Origin: Pyrobaculum sp. WP30
GTDB taxonomy: Archaea; Thermoproteota; Thermoprotei; Thermoproteales; Thermoproteaceae
Reading direction: 5' to 3'
Length of the DNA stretch: 64,000 bases
Assembly (NCBI GenBank): GCA_001189275.1
Contig: CP012158.1
Coordinates: 1,240,001-1,304,000, forward strand
The notes under the pieces were generated by a model. It saw only the letters and a list, made by a program, of their open reading frames with translations, was not told where the DNA came from and did not search any database. Shown here in pieces: positions 42,650-50,455 of this stretch. Both the position numbers and the translations under genes were made by a program. Within the stretch, counting starts at the first letter, position 1. Each line of letters opens with the position of its first letter.

Positions 42650-43771
42650 GTGTACTGGGAGCTCTACAGGCCAGATGCGGTGGTGGTCTGGGAAAGCCCC
42701 GTAGTGAGGGAGAGGTTGCGTTGGTACTACTCAGTTATGCGCGGCTCGGCGCCGGCGAAGTTCCACATAGCCGCGAGGATGGAGGCGCCGCCGGATTACG
42801 CCTCGATGGGCGACGAAGAGCTGTGGAGGCTTCACGAGAGGCTAGGCGAAGTCTTCGACGATGAGTGGCGCCGCCAGAAGGAGAAGCCAGACGTAAGCCT
42901 AGTCAAGAAGGAGTTGCCGAGGGTCTCTTTCCTCGACGTGAAGATAGAACTAGGCAGGCGTCAACTTAGGCGTTGTATGCTTTGCGAGAGGCAGTGCGGC
43001 GTAGACAGGACGACGAGGAGGGGGGCTTGCCTCCTGGACCACAAGCCGCGGGTGGCAAGCTTCTTCCACCACCTAGGAGAAGAGGCGCCCTTGGTCCCCT
43101 CCGGCACTGTGTTTTTCTCTGGCTGCAACTTCCGCTGTGTTTACTGCCAAAACTGGGATATTTCACAGCATCCCGAAGCTGGCGTAGAGACGACGTCCCA
43201 GGCGCTCGCCGCAATACAGATCAGGCTAAGAGAAGAGGGGGCGCGCAACATAAATTGGGTAGGGGGCGAGCCGACCCCCAATATCCCGCACATACTTGAG
43301 TCGTTGAAGATACTAGCCGCGAGGGGTGTCAACGTGCCTCAGCTGTGGAACTCCAACATGTACCTAACGCCGGGGGGCCTCTCTCTGATTCTTCACGTCA
43401 TTGACATTTGGTTGCCAGACTTTAAATACGGCAACGACAAATGTGCTTTGAAGTACTCGGTGGCGCCGCGGTATTGGGAGGTTACGACGCGGAACTTCTC
43501 GGTTATATGTAGCAGGGGCGAGGACATAATCGTGCGGCATCTGGTGTTGCCGGGGCATGTGGAGTGTTGCACAAAGCCGGTCTTGAGGTGGCTTGCGGAG
43601 AACTGCCGACATGTCTTGGTGAACGTGATGGATCAGTACAGACCCGACCACCTCGTCCCGAAGATGGATAGGTATAGGGAGATCAGGCGGAGGGTCTCAG
43701 AGGGGGAGATGGAGGAGGCCTATAGATACGCCGACGAGCTCGGTTTGGCGTGGAGAGAGGTTACCAACTGA
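42650..43771 (+). CDS. Radical SAM protein, PflX-like (COG1313)
   Basis: 373 residues. N-terminal cysteine cluster CMLCERQCGVDR (about 107-118) is followed by the radical SAM motif FFSGCNFRCVYCQNW (about 152-166; C-x3-C-x2-C), GGEPTPNIPHILE (about 206) and the barrel. Related proteins are activators or maturases of unknown target. The GTG start at 42650 follows bud32 divergently. The stop TGA (AAC TGA) is formed by a transposon-end repeat; before insertion it probably ended AAG TAA, which changes one residue (Lys to Asn). Confidence 0.85.
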   Translation: MYWELYRPDAVVVWESPVVRERLRWYYSVMRGSAPAKFHIAARMEAPPDYASMGDEELWRLHERLGEVFDDEWRRQKEKPDVSLVKKELPRVSFLDVKIELGRRQLRRCMLCERQCGVDRTTRRGACLLDHKPRVASFFHHLGEEAPLVPSGTVFFSGCNFRCVYCQNWDISQHPEAGVETTSQALAAIQIRLREEGARNINWVGGEPTPNIPHILESLKILAARGVNVPQLWNSNMYLTPGGLSLILHVIDIWLPDFKYGNDKCALKYSVAPRYWEVTTRNFSVICSRGEDIIVRHLVLPGHVECCTKPVLRWLAENCRHVLVNVMDQYRPDHLVPKMDRYREIRRRVSEGEMEEAYRYADELGLAWREVTN

Positions 43772-43810
43772 CCTCCTCCCCGCCTTAAAGGGCGAGGCTT
43801 TCGATTATTT
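43768..43810 (-). repeat. Minimal copy of TnpB-element ends at radical SAM stop codon
   Basis: About 43 nt starting CTGACCTCCTCCCCGCC and continuing TTAAAGGGCGAGGCTTTCGA up to GTAA at 43811-43814. The first 17 nt match the right end of the 62-kb element; the rest matches its left end (GGGYGAGGCTTTCRATTATYTG). Everything between is lost. The hairpin CCCCGCC/GGGCGAGG could also act as a terminator between the convergent genes. The gene on the minus strand ends just after, at 43815. Confidence 0.65.
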
Positions 43811-43814
43811 GTAA

Positions 43815-44702
43815 TTATCTAAGGGTGTATATCCTGATCCCCATTTCGTGCCTTACGTCTATCTTTCCCGTCAGCATGAGGATCGCGGGTATATACGGCG
43901 AGTCCTCGATCCGTCTCCTCGTCTGAGGCTCCTTGAGGGCGGCGCGCCACTCCTCGTGGATCTTCGCCGGCGGGGCAAGCCTAAGCGCTCTTTCTAGTAG
44001 CTTCGCAGTGGTCTTAATGCATCTCCCCTGGGGGCAGTCTTGTCCGCCTGCCACGACCTTTACCCCGTAGTAGACCATTGGTATCGTTATGCCGAGCCCC
44101 GTGTGGGGTTCTCTAAACAGAACCGCGGATCTGTTCCTCCGCCGCGACGCCAGCCGCCAGAGCTGTTGCGAAATTGTGTCAAGGTCGTCAATGCCGAAGA
44201 CGCCGCTACGGATTACCCTGTCGGCGACCTCCTCCTCGTCCTCCCCCTTAACCTGTAAGGACCTGAGCTGAACCACTAGGTCGAAGTCGTTGCCGTCTCC
44301 GCCGCCGCCGAGGATCTTGGAGCTTAGGGTCTCTATAGGCTTCCCATTGGTTAGTAGCTTCTCGACTCCTTCTACCTTCGTGCATGTATACACCGAGAGA
44401 GAGGTGGAGTTCCCCGCGACGACGGACCTCACCAGGGGAGGTCCCGCGACCCAGCACTCCTTCTCCCCCACCAGCTTGTATATAGACGTGTGGAGGCGCG
44501 GGGCGTATTTCACCTCCGCTCCGTAGTTGTCCACAGCCTCCAACACCGCGATTTTGTTGAAGACGGGGCCTGAGGTGAGGACCGACAGCTTGGTCTGCCT
44601 AGCCAGGTTGAGTACCCCGAGCCCTCCCAGCGGCGACGAGATCGCCAATATGTGGCGGGGCTTTAGGGTCTCTAGGCACTCTGGAAGAGATGTGCAGAGC
44701 AT
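43815..44702 (-). CDS. 295-residue protein of unknown function
   Basis: No family recognised. It may be Rossmann-like at the start (HILAISSPLGGLGVLNLARQ), has a glycine-rich stretch ILGGGGDGNDFDLVVQL (about 141) and a C-terminal helical part. Seven or so cysteines are scattered, including GQDCPQGRCIK (about 225-235). A TATA box (TATTTTTATACC) is about 25 nt before the ATG. The gene converges on the radical SAM gene across a transposon remnant, with no other neighbour on its strand in the first 40 nt. Confidence 0.65.
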   Translation of the reverse strand: MLCTSLPECLETLKPRHILAISSPLGGLGVLNLARQTKLSVLTSGPVFNKIAVLEAVDNYGAEVKYAPRLHTSIYKLVGEKECWVAGPPLVRSVVAGNSTSLSVYTCTKVEGVEKLLTNGKPIETLSSKILGGGGDGNDFDLVVQLRSLQVKGEDEEEVADRVIRSGVFGIDDLDTISQQLWRLASRRRNRSAVLFREPHTGLGITIPMVYYGVKVVAGGQDCPQGRCIKTTAKLLERALRLAPPAKIHEEWRAALKEPQTRRRIEDSPYIPAILMLTGKIDVRHEMGIRIYTLR

Positions 44703-44744
44703 GTCGGTTCCGTACTGGCTGGTATAAAAATAATGCGCGGCGCC

Positions 44745-44909
44745 CTACTTCGCCCCCTTCTTTGCCAGATACTGCGCATATATGGGGCAACCGCTACCGC
44801 CGTTGTTGCAGTACTTCTCCAGCTGTTGCCTCCTCATGCGCCACTCCTCCGGGGGCATCAACACGCATCTAAGGCCGTCTGCGGTTGGGCGGAACATTAG
44901 ACAGCGCAC
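44745..44909 (-). CDS. 54-residue four-cysteine protein
   Basis: From GTG 44909 (TATAAAAAC box centred 25 nt upstream) to TAG at 44745. The sequence starts MRCLMFRPTADGLRCVL and later has YCNNGGSGCPIYAQYL, giving C3, C15, C34 and C41. The spacing suggests a small metal or Fe-S binding protein. Family not recognised. An internal ATG (44897) would give 50 residues and lose the first cysteine. Confidence 0.65.
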   Translation of the reverse strand: MRCLMFRPTADGLRCVLMPPEEWRMRRQQLEKYCNNGGSGCPIYAQYLAKKGAK

Positions 44910-44927
44910 TGAACTACTTCACTAAGT

Positions 44928-44937
44928 GTTTTTATAC
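44928..44937. promoter_or_regulatory. Shared TATA box between divergent genes
   Basis: TTTTTATACT on the plus strand is centred 24 nt before the GTG at 44956 and, read on the minus strand (AGTATAAAAA), about 24 nt before the GTG at 44909. One element appears to serve both leaderless genes. Confidence 0.6.
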
Positions 44938-44955
44938 TTTGGCGTTCCGGTTGCC

Positions 44956-45498
44956 GTGGAGTGCGACGCCGTTGCGGGGTACCTCAAGGAACGCGGTCTA
45001 GAGGCCAAGCGTAGAGGGCTCGATTTTTTGGTCGCCTCCGTGGGGTCTCTGAGGCTGGGCTTCTGGTGCCCGCGGGAGGAGTTCCCCGGTTTCGACGACG
45101 TGGAGGACCTCAAGAAGGTCTTGGGGCTTGATGCGCTGGATGTGTTGGTCGTCGTCTCATACAGGCCGTACGTCTTGGTGGACTACATAAACTCGCTCCT
45201 AGAAAGGGCACACAGGTGGTACGGCGTCAAGCTAGACATAAAGCTCCTAGGCGTAAGCTCAGTCGAGCTGGAGACGGGTCTAGAGGAGGCGCTCGGCCGC
45301 GCCTTGGTGGAGAAGCCTCAAAAGCTTGGCCCAGGCGTCGAGACCGAGTACCGCTGTCCTCAATGTGGAAAAGACGTGCTACGTCTGTATAGGCAGGAGA
45401 GGTTCTTCTCCAAGAAATACCGGGGGAGAGTCGTTGAGAGCATATACGCATGTCCCGCCTGTAGCTTCAAAGCCAGGAGGATTGACCTACTGGACTAA
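44956..45498 (+). CDS. 180-residue zinc-ribbon protein of unknown function
   Basis: Start GTG 44956, preferred over GTG 44926 because the latter lies in the TATA box. The C-terminal ~55 residues form a zinc ribbon: YRCPQCGKDVLR (about 131) and YACPACSFKARR (about 163). The first ~120 residues look like an alpha/beta domain (LDVLVVVSYRPYVLVDYINSLLERAHRWYG). Family not recognised. It overlaps the convergent DHH gene by 12 nt. Confidence 0.65.
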   Translation: MECDAVAGYLKERGLEAKRRGLDFLVASVGSLRLGFWCPREEFPGFDDVEDLKKVLGLDALDVLVVVSYRPYVLVDYINSLLERAHRWYGVKLDIKLLGVSSVELETGLEEALGRALVEKPQKLGPGVETEYRCPQCGKDVLRLYRQERFFSKKYRGRVVESIYACPACSFKARRIDLLD

Positions 45499-46380
45499 GG
45501 GCTCGGCGTTTGCGTCTATCTGCCTAACGATCCTCCTAAGTAGACGGGGCAGTTGTGTCTTTGCGACATCTTCGCGTATTATGGCCACGGCCGCCTCTTT
45601 GTGGCCGCCGCCGGTCCCCAGAGACTTAGCTAATGTAGCCACGTCGAAGCCGCGGGACCTCATTACCACGTGTACGCCGTCTTCCTTCCGCGAAGCCACT
45701 AGGGCGATGCTACACCCGATGGACAACAGAAGCGACGCCACGTCGGCCTCGTAGGCGCCCACGTGCGATGTACATATCACGCCGAGGGAGGACCTATAAG
45801 CCTCTAGCCTCTTCATCCCTTTCAACAACGCCACGACTCTCTGCGGCTCTTCCGCTTTCTCCTCTTCTCTTATTAAATCGCCGAGAGTGCCTCCGGTCTT
45901 TTCAAGCAACTTCGCCAACAGCTTGAGGGTCTCTGCGTCGGCTCTCTTCAGCCTCACGGTGTCGGCATATATGCCCAGCACCGCCAATTTGGCCACCTCA
46001 GGCGTCAATTCCACGCCTGCCTCTTCAGCGAGTTTTAAGGCGATCTCTGTACAGCTGGGCCTCTGCACCACAATGCCGGGTATGTCGTCGCCGACGTGAT
46101 GATGATCTATTTTGAAATATCTCCCTCGCAACGGAGGTACCTGGCTCAACGACGCGACGTCAACCAACACGTACAAGTCAACGTCGTTTGGCAACTCCCT
46201 AGTGCAGCCCTCAAGCTGAGGCCCCTCTGGACATACAACCGCCGCCACCGTGACTCCTAGCCTCTCCAGCACCAGTTGTAACACCTTTGCGCACGCCAAC
46301 GCGTCTGCGTCGGCCCGCCTATGCGTCACTACGGCGGCCCTCTTAACCCCGCTAAGCAACTCGCTCACTTGGCGAAGCAT
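45487..46380 (-). CDS. DHH/DHHA1 family phosphoesterase
   Basis: 297 residues. Motifs of the DHH fold: VVTHRRADADALACAKVL (about 17-34), VLVDVASL (about 72-79), and FKIDHHHVGDD (about 89-99), which is the DHH motif. The C-terminal DHHA1 part is GTGGGHKEAAVA (about 261-272). Archaeal members act as RecJ-like or nanoRNase exonucleases. It overlaps the DUF3194 gene by 16 nt at the end of the exosome superoperon. The first DHH motif has RRADADA in place of the usual HxNPDGDA. Confidence 0.85.
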   Translation of the reverse strand: MLRQVSELLSGVKRAAVVTHRRADADALACAKVLQLVLERLGVTVAAVVCPEGPQLEGCTRELPNDVDLYVLVDVASLSQVPPLRGRYFKIDHHHVGDDIPGIVVQRPSCTEIALKLAEEAGVELTPEVAKLAVLGIYADTVRLKRADAETLKLLAKLLEKTGGTLGDLIREEEKAEEPQRVVALLKGMKRLEAYRSSLGVICTSHVGAYEADVASLLLSIGCSIALVASRKEDGVHVVMRSRGFDVATLAKSLGTGGGHKEAAVAIIREDVAKTQLPRLLRRIVRQIDANAEPLVQ

Positions 46381-46637
46381 CTGGCGATCTCGCTACGCTC
46401 TATCGGCCAACCCCTCTCGCGTATCACGTCGGCTATGCACACGCCCAGCTCCGCAGCCTCGTCAGCAACCTTCTGTAGATAGGAATCGTCGACCAAGACG
46501 CCCGCCTCTATATCCACATCCACCTCAACCCCCTCCTCTGAAAAAGAGACAGAGACTGTGACGTGTTTCGCGGCGTCGCCCAGCCTTTTCTCCACGTACC
46601 TAGCCACCTCGGAAGCAATAAAGTCAATTCTCTCCAC
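46365..46637 (-). CDS. DUF3194 family protein
   Basis: 90 residues beginning MERIDFIASEVARYVEKRLG. Strand and helix pattern fits DUF3194, an archaeal family encoded next to prefoldin beta in many genomes. It lies 9 nt after prefoldin and overlaps the DHH gene by 16 nt. Function unknown; the conserved location suggests a link to translation or RNA processing. Confidence 0.75.
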   Translation of the reverse strand: MERIDFIASEVARYVEKRLGDAAKHVTVSVSFSEEGVEVDVDIEAGVLVDDSYLQKVADEAAELGVCIADVIRERGWPIERSEIARCFAK

Positions 46638-46646
46638 CTCGCTCCG

Positions 46647-47033
46647 CTATCCTCCGCCCTTGGCGGCTTCGGGGGAGCCGCCCCTCAATTTGGCCAGCTC
46701 TCTGTTGATCTCGTCCTTCAGCTTCTCGATCTGCTCCCTCAGCATGGACTCTTGCTTAGTCAAGGTCTTCACGTGTAGCTCCAGCAACTCCTTCCTGTCT
46801 TTCAGCTCCTGAAGCGCCGCGTCTCTGGTCTGCGGAACCAGGAAGTTCCCAACGCTTTTATATATCCTAGCCTCCTGCGGAAGCTTCTCGATTTCTGAAA
46901 GGGCTTTCTCAACCTCCCTCAGCTCAGCCTCGTACTGTTGCTTCCTCAACAACACGCTCTGTAGCTGGGCTTGTGCCTGGTTAAACCTGTTGGCGAGGTC
47001 CTGCAGAGACGGTGGGATCTGCGCCATCGGCAA
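46647..47033 (-). CDS. pfdB: Prefoldin beta subunit
   Basis: 128 residues, almost wholly coiled coil in two arms (SLQDLANRFNQAQAQLQSVLLRKQ and LLELHVKTLTKQESMLREQIEKLKDE) joined by a short beta turn (ARIYKSVGNFLVPQTRDAAL). Prefoldin delivers unfolded proteins to the thermosome. Part of the exosome superoperon. The C-terminus is a short glycine-rich tail. Confidence 0.94.
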   Translation of the reverse strand: MPMAQIPPSLQDLANRFNQAQAQLQSVLLRKQQYEAELREVEKALSEIEKLPQEARIYKSVGNFLVPQTRDAALQELKDRKELLELHVKTLTKQESMLREQIEKLKDEINRELAKLRGGSPEAAKGGG

Positions 47034-47058
47034 AGTACTTAAGCTCCTATATAAATAT

Positions 47059-47268
47059 TTAGAGTGCGGCCACGTGCTCTACGACGTACAAAACGCGGAA
47101 TACCGTGTGTAACAACGACCTAAGGCTTGAGGCGTCGGCGGCCTCCGCCACTATCTTCCCGTCTTCAACATATACGCGGCCCCGGGCGAAGCGAACCTCC
47201 CCCTCCAGTATCTTAAACACCTGAACCGCGAGGTCGCCTCCCCCCACCTCTACCTCTAGCCTATACAT
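47059..47268 (-). CDS. pcc1: Pcc1-like subunit of KEOPS
   Basis: 69 residues, a small two-layer sheet protein. Strand EVRFARGRVYVEDGKIVAEAADASSLRSLLHTVFRVLYVVEHV resembles the Pcc1 family, in which a DA-x-x-LR helix follows the sheet. Pcc1 dimerises the KEOPS complex. It overlaps the Brix gene by 8 nt. Bud32 of the same complex is at 42 kb. Confidence 0.8.
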   Translation of the reverse strand: MYRLEVEVGGGDLAVQVFKILEGEVRFARGRVYVEDGKIVAEAADASSLRSLLHTVFRVLYVVEHVAAL

Positions 47269-47800
47269 GCCTATACAGCACCTTCCTTATTTTAAGCGAT
47301 AAAGCCCTCGGCCCGAGGTCGGGGCCTAGAAGCTCAACCACGTAGCCCTCCCCCCTCCTGACCAAAACCACCGTGTCAAAACGCCCCCTAACAGCGCCCA
47401 AGTCGTAGACGAGGGGATAGTGAAACACCTCTGCGAAGATGTCGCCCAGCTCGCCCCCCGCCAAGTCCACGATCACGGCACTTCTGGCCCGAGGTCTCCT
47501 CGCCACAAAAACAGGAAAGTCCCTCCTCGTCCTCACGCCAGATATCAACAACATATACGGCTTCCACCCCCCGAGACCTACGTCGTAGAACAACAGAGCA
47601 GACGGCATCCCGCGTCTGTCCCATATAAACGCGATGTACCGAGCCCCACAAGACACAGCCTCCTCCAGCAAAGCTGTAAACGACTTCTTACCCCTAACAA
47701 CTTTCGCGGTGCCCGGAAGCGAGTTCACGAAGTCATTAACCAGCTCAAGAGTTATCTTGGAGGGGCCCCTAGAGGTGGTGATCGCCACGCGGCATGCCAT
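47261..47800 (-). CDS. Brix domain (Imp4-like) ribosome-biogenesis protein
   Basis: 179 residues. The Brix start TTSRGPSKITLELVNDFVNSLPG (about 8-30) is diagnostic; IAFIWDRRGMPSALLFYDV follows. Archaeal Brix proteins bind rRNA and aid ribosome assembly, like Imp4 in eukaryotes. It overlaps pcc1 by 8 nt and follows eL43 by 52 nt, in which no further gene (such as Rpo12) fits. Confidence 0.88.
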   Translation of the reverse strand: MACRVAITTSRGPSKITLELVNDFVNSLPGTAKVVRGKKSFTALLEEAVSCGARYIAFIWDRRGMPSALLFYDVGLGGWKPYMLLISGVRTRRDFPVFVARRPRARSAVIVDLAGGELGDIFAEVFHYPLVYDLGAVRGRFDTVVLVRRGEGYVVELLGPDLGPRALSLKIRKVLYRHV

Positions 47801-47852
47801 AGAGCCACCGCAACAACGAGGCGCCGATGTTCTGCTTAATATGCTGAGGCGG

Positions 47853-48158
47853 TTACCTGCTCTCCTCCCTCCAACGCGCCTTCTGGGCCTCTACCTCCTT
47901 CAGCTCCTCAGGCGCCAAAGCCTTACCCATTATAGTCTGGGGCGTCCACGCGCCGCCTGCAAAGACAAAACCGCACTTAGGGCATCTCCAAATCCCAAAG
48001 GCAAGCCTCTCCAACCTCACCAAAGACCTGCAACTGGGACACCTATGTTTACCCCTTTGCTTAACCTCTATAGCCGTCACCTTGCGGCGTAGCCCCATGC
48101 CGTATCTAGCTCCGTATCTGCCCGCCGGCCCCGCAATTTTTGTATGGCTGAAAGGCAT
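47853..48158 (-). CDS. rpl37ae: 50S ribosomal protein eL43 (L37Ae)
   Basis: 101 residues from ATG 48158 (a TATA-like GTTTTTAAGG is 26 nt upstream; GTG 48164 is the alternative). Zinc ribbon HRCPSCRSLVRLERLAFGIWRCPKCGFVFAGGAWTP is typical of L37Ae. Basic N-terminus GRYGARYGMGLRRKV also matches. Start of a new promoter within the exosome superoperon, 32 nt after rrp42. Confidence 0.95.
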   Translation of the reverse strand: MPFSHTKIAGPAGRYGARYGMGLRRKVTAIEVKQRGKHRCPSCRSLVRLERLAFGIWRCPKCGFVFAGGAWTPQTIMGKALAPEELKEVEAQKARWREESR

Positions 48159-48189
48159 AAGCACCCCTTGATCTAAGGCCTTAAAAACT

Positions 48190-49011
48190 TTATCCCAAAA
48201 CGTCTTTCAAAGCCGACGCGAATCTCTCTCTGCCTCTCCAGGCCAAGTCCAGCGCGGTTTCCAGCTCAGCTTGGGTGAAGTGGCCGGCCGACTTCTGCAG
48301 AGCCACGATTCTGTCCTCGGAGAATGTGAAGGTGATGCGGCCGTCTAGGCTGAGCTCCTCCTCAAACGTCGGGTCTAGGAGCAACACGCCTCCTATCTTG
48401 CCGACTGAGACGGCGACCGGGACCTTGGCGACTTCCACCTGCAGAGGCGACTTGTTGTTGCGGCCAAGCTTAATCCCCGTCTCGTCTTTAACGACGGCTG
48501 GCAGTTGCGTGTTTCTCAAAGCGGCGACGGCGGCGAGGTTCGCCGCATCTACCAAGTTGCCGTCGTCGTTGATCACGTATAGATCAACCCACAGCACGTA
48601 GGCCTTGCCGCCCTCTACCGCCAGTTTTTTGAAATCCACATACCCGCAGTGTCTAATTCCGCGGTCTACCACCCTCGCAAGCTCTATGGCTGATTCATCC
48701 GGAGGCCCCACCTCGGTGTAAGGCGAGGCGTGGGGCAGGACCTCCGCGCTCACCACCAACACGCCCTCGTCGGGGGCGTCGGGAAACGGCTGGCCCAGAC
48801 CCACCTTGACGCCGGCAACGACATGTGTCCTCCCAAGCCTCACCTCCGCGGAGCCATCTGCCGTCTTCACAACGCCGACTTTTACCTCCACGTCTCTAAC
48901 CTGCTCCGGCCCCCTCCCGTCCACCCTGTACCTCGTGGAGAGTAGTCTCTTTATCTGCTCCCGGCGCAGATAGCTGATGAAACGCTTCCCGTATGGGGAT
49001 ATGGATGCCAT
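48190..49011 (-). CDS. rrp42: Exosome subunit Rrp42
   Basis: 273 residues of the RNase PH fold. It lacks the catalytic aspartates of Rrp41 but helps form the hexameric ring and bind RNA; recognisable are DGRGPEQVRDVEVKVGVV (about 28), RTHVVAGVKVGLGQP and LLLDPTFEEELSLDGRITFTF (about 210-230). Its ATG overlaps the rrp41 stop by one base. Part of the 3'-5' RNA degradation/tailing complex. Confidence 0.95.
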   Translation of the reverse strand: MASISPYGKRFISYLRREQIKRLLSTRYRVDGRGPEQVRDVEVKVGVVKTADGSAEVRLGRTHVVAGVKVGLGQPFPDAPDEGVLVVSAEVLPHASPYTEVGPPDESAIELARVVDRGIRHCGYVDFKKLAVEGGKAYVLWVDLYVINDDGNLVDAANLAAVAALRNTQLPAVVKDETGIKLGRNNKSPLQVEVAKVPVAVSVGKIGGVLLLDPTFEEELSLDGRITFTFSEDRIVALQKSAGHFTQAELETALDLAWRGRERFASALKDVLG

Positions 49012-49751
49012 TACCTCCCGTAGATCTCCTCAGCTATTGACATGTATCTATTTTTCAAGGCGTCGCGCGCCTTCTGGTAGACGTACTCAGCGCCCTTCAC
49101 CGCCAAGCCTATGGCCTCTAGGAATTTATCTCTTGTCCAGGCGCCGTCTAGTTGAAGCAGAGTAAACCGCTTAAGATTCGGCATATAGCCAACGGGGAGG
49201 TCGCCCTCGCCGTATTGATCCTCTAGGCCGTTTAAGTCCAGCACTACTGTGTTATCCACGAGACCTACGGAGACCCCTATTACTAGGTCTCGCATATATA
49301 TGCCGGCGTCGGCCAAAGCCAGCGAGGCAGCTGTAAGCGAGGCCACGCGTGTCGAGCCGTCTGCTTGCAGGATCTCTATAAACACGTCGATTCTGGACCT
49401 GGGGTACTGCTCAAGCACCACGGCCGGCTCCAGCGCCTCCCTTAACACCTTGCTTATCTCGATCTCGCGCCTGGAGGGCGTCGGGCTTTTACGCTCGTCC
49501 TTGGTGCTAAAAGGCGCCATGTGGTAGCGGACCCGCATAATGCCGCGATCCGGCAGAGCGAGGTGGCGCGGGTGGGCCTCCCTAGGCCCATACACCGCCG
49601 CGACGGCCGTCGTCAGCCCGTAGGAAACCACGGCGGACCCGTCTGCGTTGCTCACAACCCCCACCGCCATGTTAACCTCGCGCATCTGGTCCGGCGCTCT
49701 GCCATCAGCCCTCAAGCCGTTTTGAAGCAGAGGCACAGGAGATTTCTTCAT
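49011..49751 (-). CDS. rrp41: Exosome catalytic subunit Rrp41
   Basis: 246 residues, RNase PH fold with catalytic residues in LDLNGLEDQYGEGDLPVG (about 172-189; the two acidic positions match D of archaeal Rrp41). RADGRAPDQMREVNMAVGVV near 14 and MAPFSTKDERKSPTPSRREIEISKVL (about 80-105) supply the RNA and phosphate sites. With Rrp42 it makes the phosphorolytic ring. Overlaps rrp4 by 4 nt. Confidence 0.96.
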   Translation of the reverse strand: MKKSPVPLLQNGLRADGRAPDQMREVNMAVGVVSNADGSAVVSYGLTTAVAAVYGPREAHPRHLALPDRGIMRVRYHMAPFSTKDERKSPTPSRREIEISKVLREALEPAVVLEQYPRSRIDVFIEILQADGSTRVASLTAASLALADAGIYMRDLVIGVSVGLVDNTVVLDLNGLEDQYGEGDLPVGYMPNLKRFTLLQLDGAWTRDKFLEAIGLAVKGAEYVYQKARDALKNRYMSIAEEIYGR

Positions 49752-50455
49752 ACAGCCGCCTGTTGCTTCGTTTTCTTATAGTTTTCTATCTCCGCCTTTA
49801 CCCTGTCTGTGAGGCCCATGACGTGGCTCTCCGTCTCAATCTTCTTTATGAGCGAGGCTAGGAACACCTCGTCACGTGGGTCTTTACACCTAGCCCAGAC
49901 CCGCCCGTTTTGGCCAACCACGATGTCGCACCCCAGCTCCATCAACGTGTTTAACATGGTCCCCTTCTTCCCTATCACCCGCGGCACCTTTACTGGCGCT
50001 ATCTCAGCAACTGTGCCTCTCTCCACCTTCCCGACCCTCTCCTCCTTGAGTGTCAGTATGATGGGGTACTCGTCCGTCAGATCTACGTCTTTCACCTTAG
50101 CCACAACGACATCGCCTATGTTGAGAAACGTGGTCAGGGGCGTGGTTTCCAGGTCCACGTGTTTGTGCAGGGCCTCGCCTACGGGTAGATACGCAGGCAT
50201 AAACGACTTGACGTCTACCTCCCACCCAGTTGCCAAGACGTCTGTGACGTAGCCCACGACGAGGTCCCCCCTCTTCGGCTTGTACACGCCCTCCAGCGGC
50301 ACTATAACCACGCCGTCGTCTCTAAACTCCACGAGGCCCACGACCAAGCTTCTGTATTTCCCGTTGTCGAGATACACCGGCCCCTCAACTCTGCTGTCGG
50401 CTGTGGCCACTGCGTCGCCTGGGAATATCAGCTGACGAGGTGTGACGAAGTACAT
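49748..50455 (-). CDS. rrp4: Exosome cap subunit Rrp4
   Basis: 235 residues with N-terminal domain (MYFVTPRQLIFPGDAVA), S1 domain (GDLVVGYVTDVLATGWEVDVKS, about 66-88) and KH domain (VPRVIGKKGTMLNTLMELGCDIVVGQNG, about 150-178). It caps the Rrp41/42 ring and guides RNA. Stop overlaps rrp41 by 4 nt; start abuts the SBDS stop by one base. DnaG, the other cap partner, is at 4.7 kb. Confidence 0.95.
   Translation of the reverse strand: MYFVTPRQLIFPGDAVATADSRVEGPVYLDNGKYRSLVVGLVEFRDDGVVIVPLEGVYKPKRGDLVVGYVTDVLATGWEVDVKSFMPAYLPVGEALHKHVDLETTPLTTFLNIGDVVVAKVKDVDLTDEYPIILTLKEERVGKVERGTVAEIAPVKVPRVIGKKGTMLNTLMELGCDIVVGQNGRVWARCKDPRDEVFLASLIKKIETESHVMGLTDRVKAEIENYKKTKQQAAV

Noticed and set aside
46090-46130. 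C/D-box sRNA (GTGATGATGAT)
   Set aside because: Box C-like sequence lies within the DHH gene and no box D was found within 60 nt.
47801-47852. rpo12 gene between eL43 and Brix
   Set aside because: Only 52 nt are available and no zinc-ribbon frame exists there.
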